Positions 6,286-6,641 of a DNA stretch of 6,641 nt are shown here, in pieces. The stretch lies in NCBI GenBank assembly GCA_028699735.1, contig JAQVUB010000147.1, forward strand, positions 1-6,641. The letters run 5' to 3'. The notes below the pieces were generated by a model. The model had not been told where the DNA came from, made no database searches, and worked only from the letters and a program-made list of their open reading frames with translations. Position numbers and translations under genes: made by a program. Source of the stretch: Lentisphaeria bacterium. Its GTDB lineage: Bacteria; Verrucomicrobiota; Lentisphaeria; Oligosphaerales; Oligosphaeraceae. Each line of letters opens with the position of its first letter. Position 1 is the first letter of the stretch.

Positions 6286-6306
6286 ATTAAGGTGCCGTTT
6301 TTTTTT
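6262..6306 (+). terminator. Possible terminator of enolase, overlapping its stop codon
   Basis: GGCGCC (6262-6267) can pair with GGTGCC (6291-6296, one G-U pair), enclosing a smaller hairpin GCCAT/ATGGC (6271-6282). The outer stem is followed by G and nine T (6298-6306). The base of the stem lies inside the last codons of enolase and includes the TGA. The outer loop is long for an intrinsic terminator, so efficiency is uncertain. Confidence 0.45.
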
Positions 6307-6325
6307 ACCACGAAAGGCACGAAAT
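6298..6325 (+). repeat. Diverged copy of the dispersed repeat's opening block
   Basis: A T-run is followed by TTACCACGAAAGGCACGAAA. This resembles the TTAACAACGAAAAGCAC-AAA opening of the copies at 927 and 4002 and the inverted arm at 4130, with AACAACG replaced by ACCACG. The later blocks (TTTATGG, TTTGACTGC) are absent, so this is a partial or related element. Confidence 0.5.
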
Positions 6326-6333
6326 ACCTTGGG

Positions 6334-6349
6334 GTGGACTGGCGTCCAC
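6334..6349. other. Small perfect hairpin in the right intergenic region
   Basis: GTGGAC and GTCCAC are perfect six-base arms around the loop TGGC. No T-run follows on either strand, so it does not look like a terminator. It belongs to the repeat-rich stretch after enolase. Confidence 0.4.
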
Positions 6350-6367
6350 AGCCCATAGTTATCAACT

Positions 6368-6494
6368 GTCAGCCGTCAGCCTGTCCATCAAAGTCAATCG
6401 TCCATCGTCCACGTCCATAAGGTCCATCAGGTCCATAGGGTCCATCAGGTCCCTCGTCTATCGTCAATCGTCCCTCGTCTATCGTCAATCGTCC
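6368..6494 (+). repeat. Mosaic tandem array of GTC-starting 7- and 9-base words
   Basis: Three blocks adjoin. First come heptamers: GTCAGCC twice (6368-6381), then GTCCATC/GTCAATC types (6383-6410). Second are four 9-base units at 6413-6448, GTCCATAAG, GTCCATCAG, GTCCATAGG, GTCCATCAG. Third are heptamers GTCCCTC, GTCTATC, GTCAATC in that order twice (6449-6490), which makes two exact 21-base copies at 6453-6473 and 6474-6494. Nearly every unit starts with GTC. The array is non-coding by appearance. Its minus-strand translation stays open only because the main periods are multiples of three. Confidence 0.85.
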
Positions 6495-6550
6495 AAAAAC
6501 CTTCTTCGAAAAACAAGATTTTTTGGAAGTTAATCCACAAGCCATTGGCA

Positions 6551-6564
6551 GACAAGTTCTTGTC
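6551..6564. other. Short palindrome beside the second array
   Basis: GACAAG and CTTGTC are perfect six-base arms around TT, immediately before the 9-base array at 6562. It may be part of the repeat unit's edge. Confidence 0.35.
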
Positions 6565-6600
6565 CGACCGATCTGACCGATCCGACCGATCCGACCGATC
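6562..6600 (+). repeat. Second 9-base tandem array
   Basis: Four 9-base units occur: GTCCGACCG (6562-6570), ATCTGACCG (6571-6579), ATCCGACCG (6580-6588) and ATCCGACCG (6589-6597), plus a trailing ATC. It is separated from the GTC-word mosaic by about 67 bases without clear structure. The rest of the 6286-6641 stretch holds no gene I can support. Confidence 0.85.
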
Positions 6601-6641
6601 ATGGATGGGATCGAAAACCTCCCCAACAACTTACCATTTAC

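Noticed and set aside
6368..6600. CRISPR array
   Set aside because: Units are 7-9 bases, adjoining, without unique spacers of regular length, and there are no cas genes in the window.
6369..6629. 86-codon minus-strand frame with IGR, RLTIDEG and DGPYG repeats
   Set aside because: Its repetitive protein is a direct translation of the 9- and 21-base DNA arrays, which stay open because the periods are multiples of three. It starts at TTG and has no credible ribosome site.

Overview
The window looks like ordinary chromosome from a Gram-negative bacterium with moderate GC. I suspect the Lentisphaerota / wider PVC group. The reasons are a predicted outer-membrane barrel with a signal peptide, an HflK-type protein with an N-terminal multi-membrane region of the kind I associate with that group, and short GTC-word repeats between genes. 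The assignment rests on family resemblance recalled from memory, not on a search.

Layout, left to right. (1) Bases 1-788, minus strand: the first 262 codons of a polytopic membrane protein that runs off the left edge, probably the N-terminal region of an HflK-like SPFH protein; it has a strong ribosome binding site and a possible promoter. (2) Bases 789-1004: divergent spacer holding the first copy of a dispersed repeat. (3) 1005-1601, plus: TsaC/Sua5 threonylcarbamoyl-AMP synthase (tRNA t6A). (4) 1605-2915, minus: an MdtG-like MFS transporter, tail to tail with tsaC across only 3 bases. (5) 2941-2971: a near-perfect intrinsic terminator for the gene at 3004-3882, minus, which encodes a secreted, predicted outer-membrane beta-barrel. 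(6) 3883-4224: divergent spacer with a second copy of the dispersed repeat, paired with an inverted half copy. (7) 4225-5001, plus: an alpha/beta-hydrolase esterase, followed after 15 bases by (8) 5017-6285, enolase, probably one transcript. (9) 6286-6641: no credible gene; a possible enolase terminator, a diverged repeat copy, then a mosaic of 7-, 9- and 21-base tandem words, nearly all starting with GTC.

How the genes fit together: TsaC (translation fidelity) and enolase (glycolysis) are housekeeping. The transporter, barrel protein and HflK-like protein belong to the envelope. Only the esterase and enolase look like an operon. I see no transposase, integrase, CRISPR array, tRNA or rRNA, and no sign of a defence or biosynthetic island. 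The least explained material is the intergenic repeat families.
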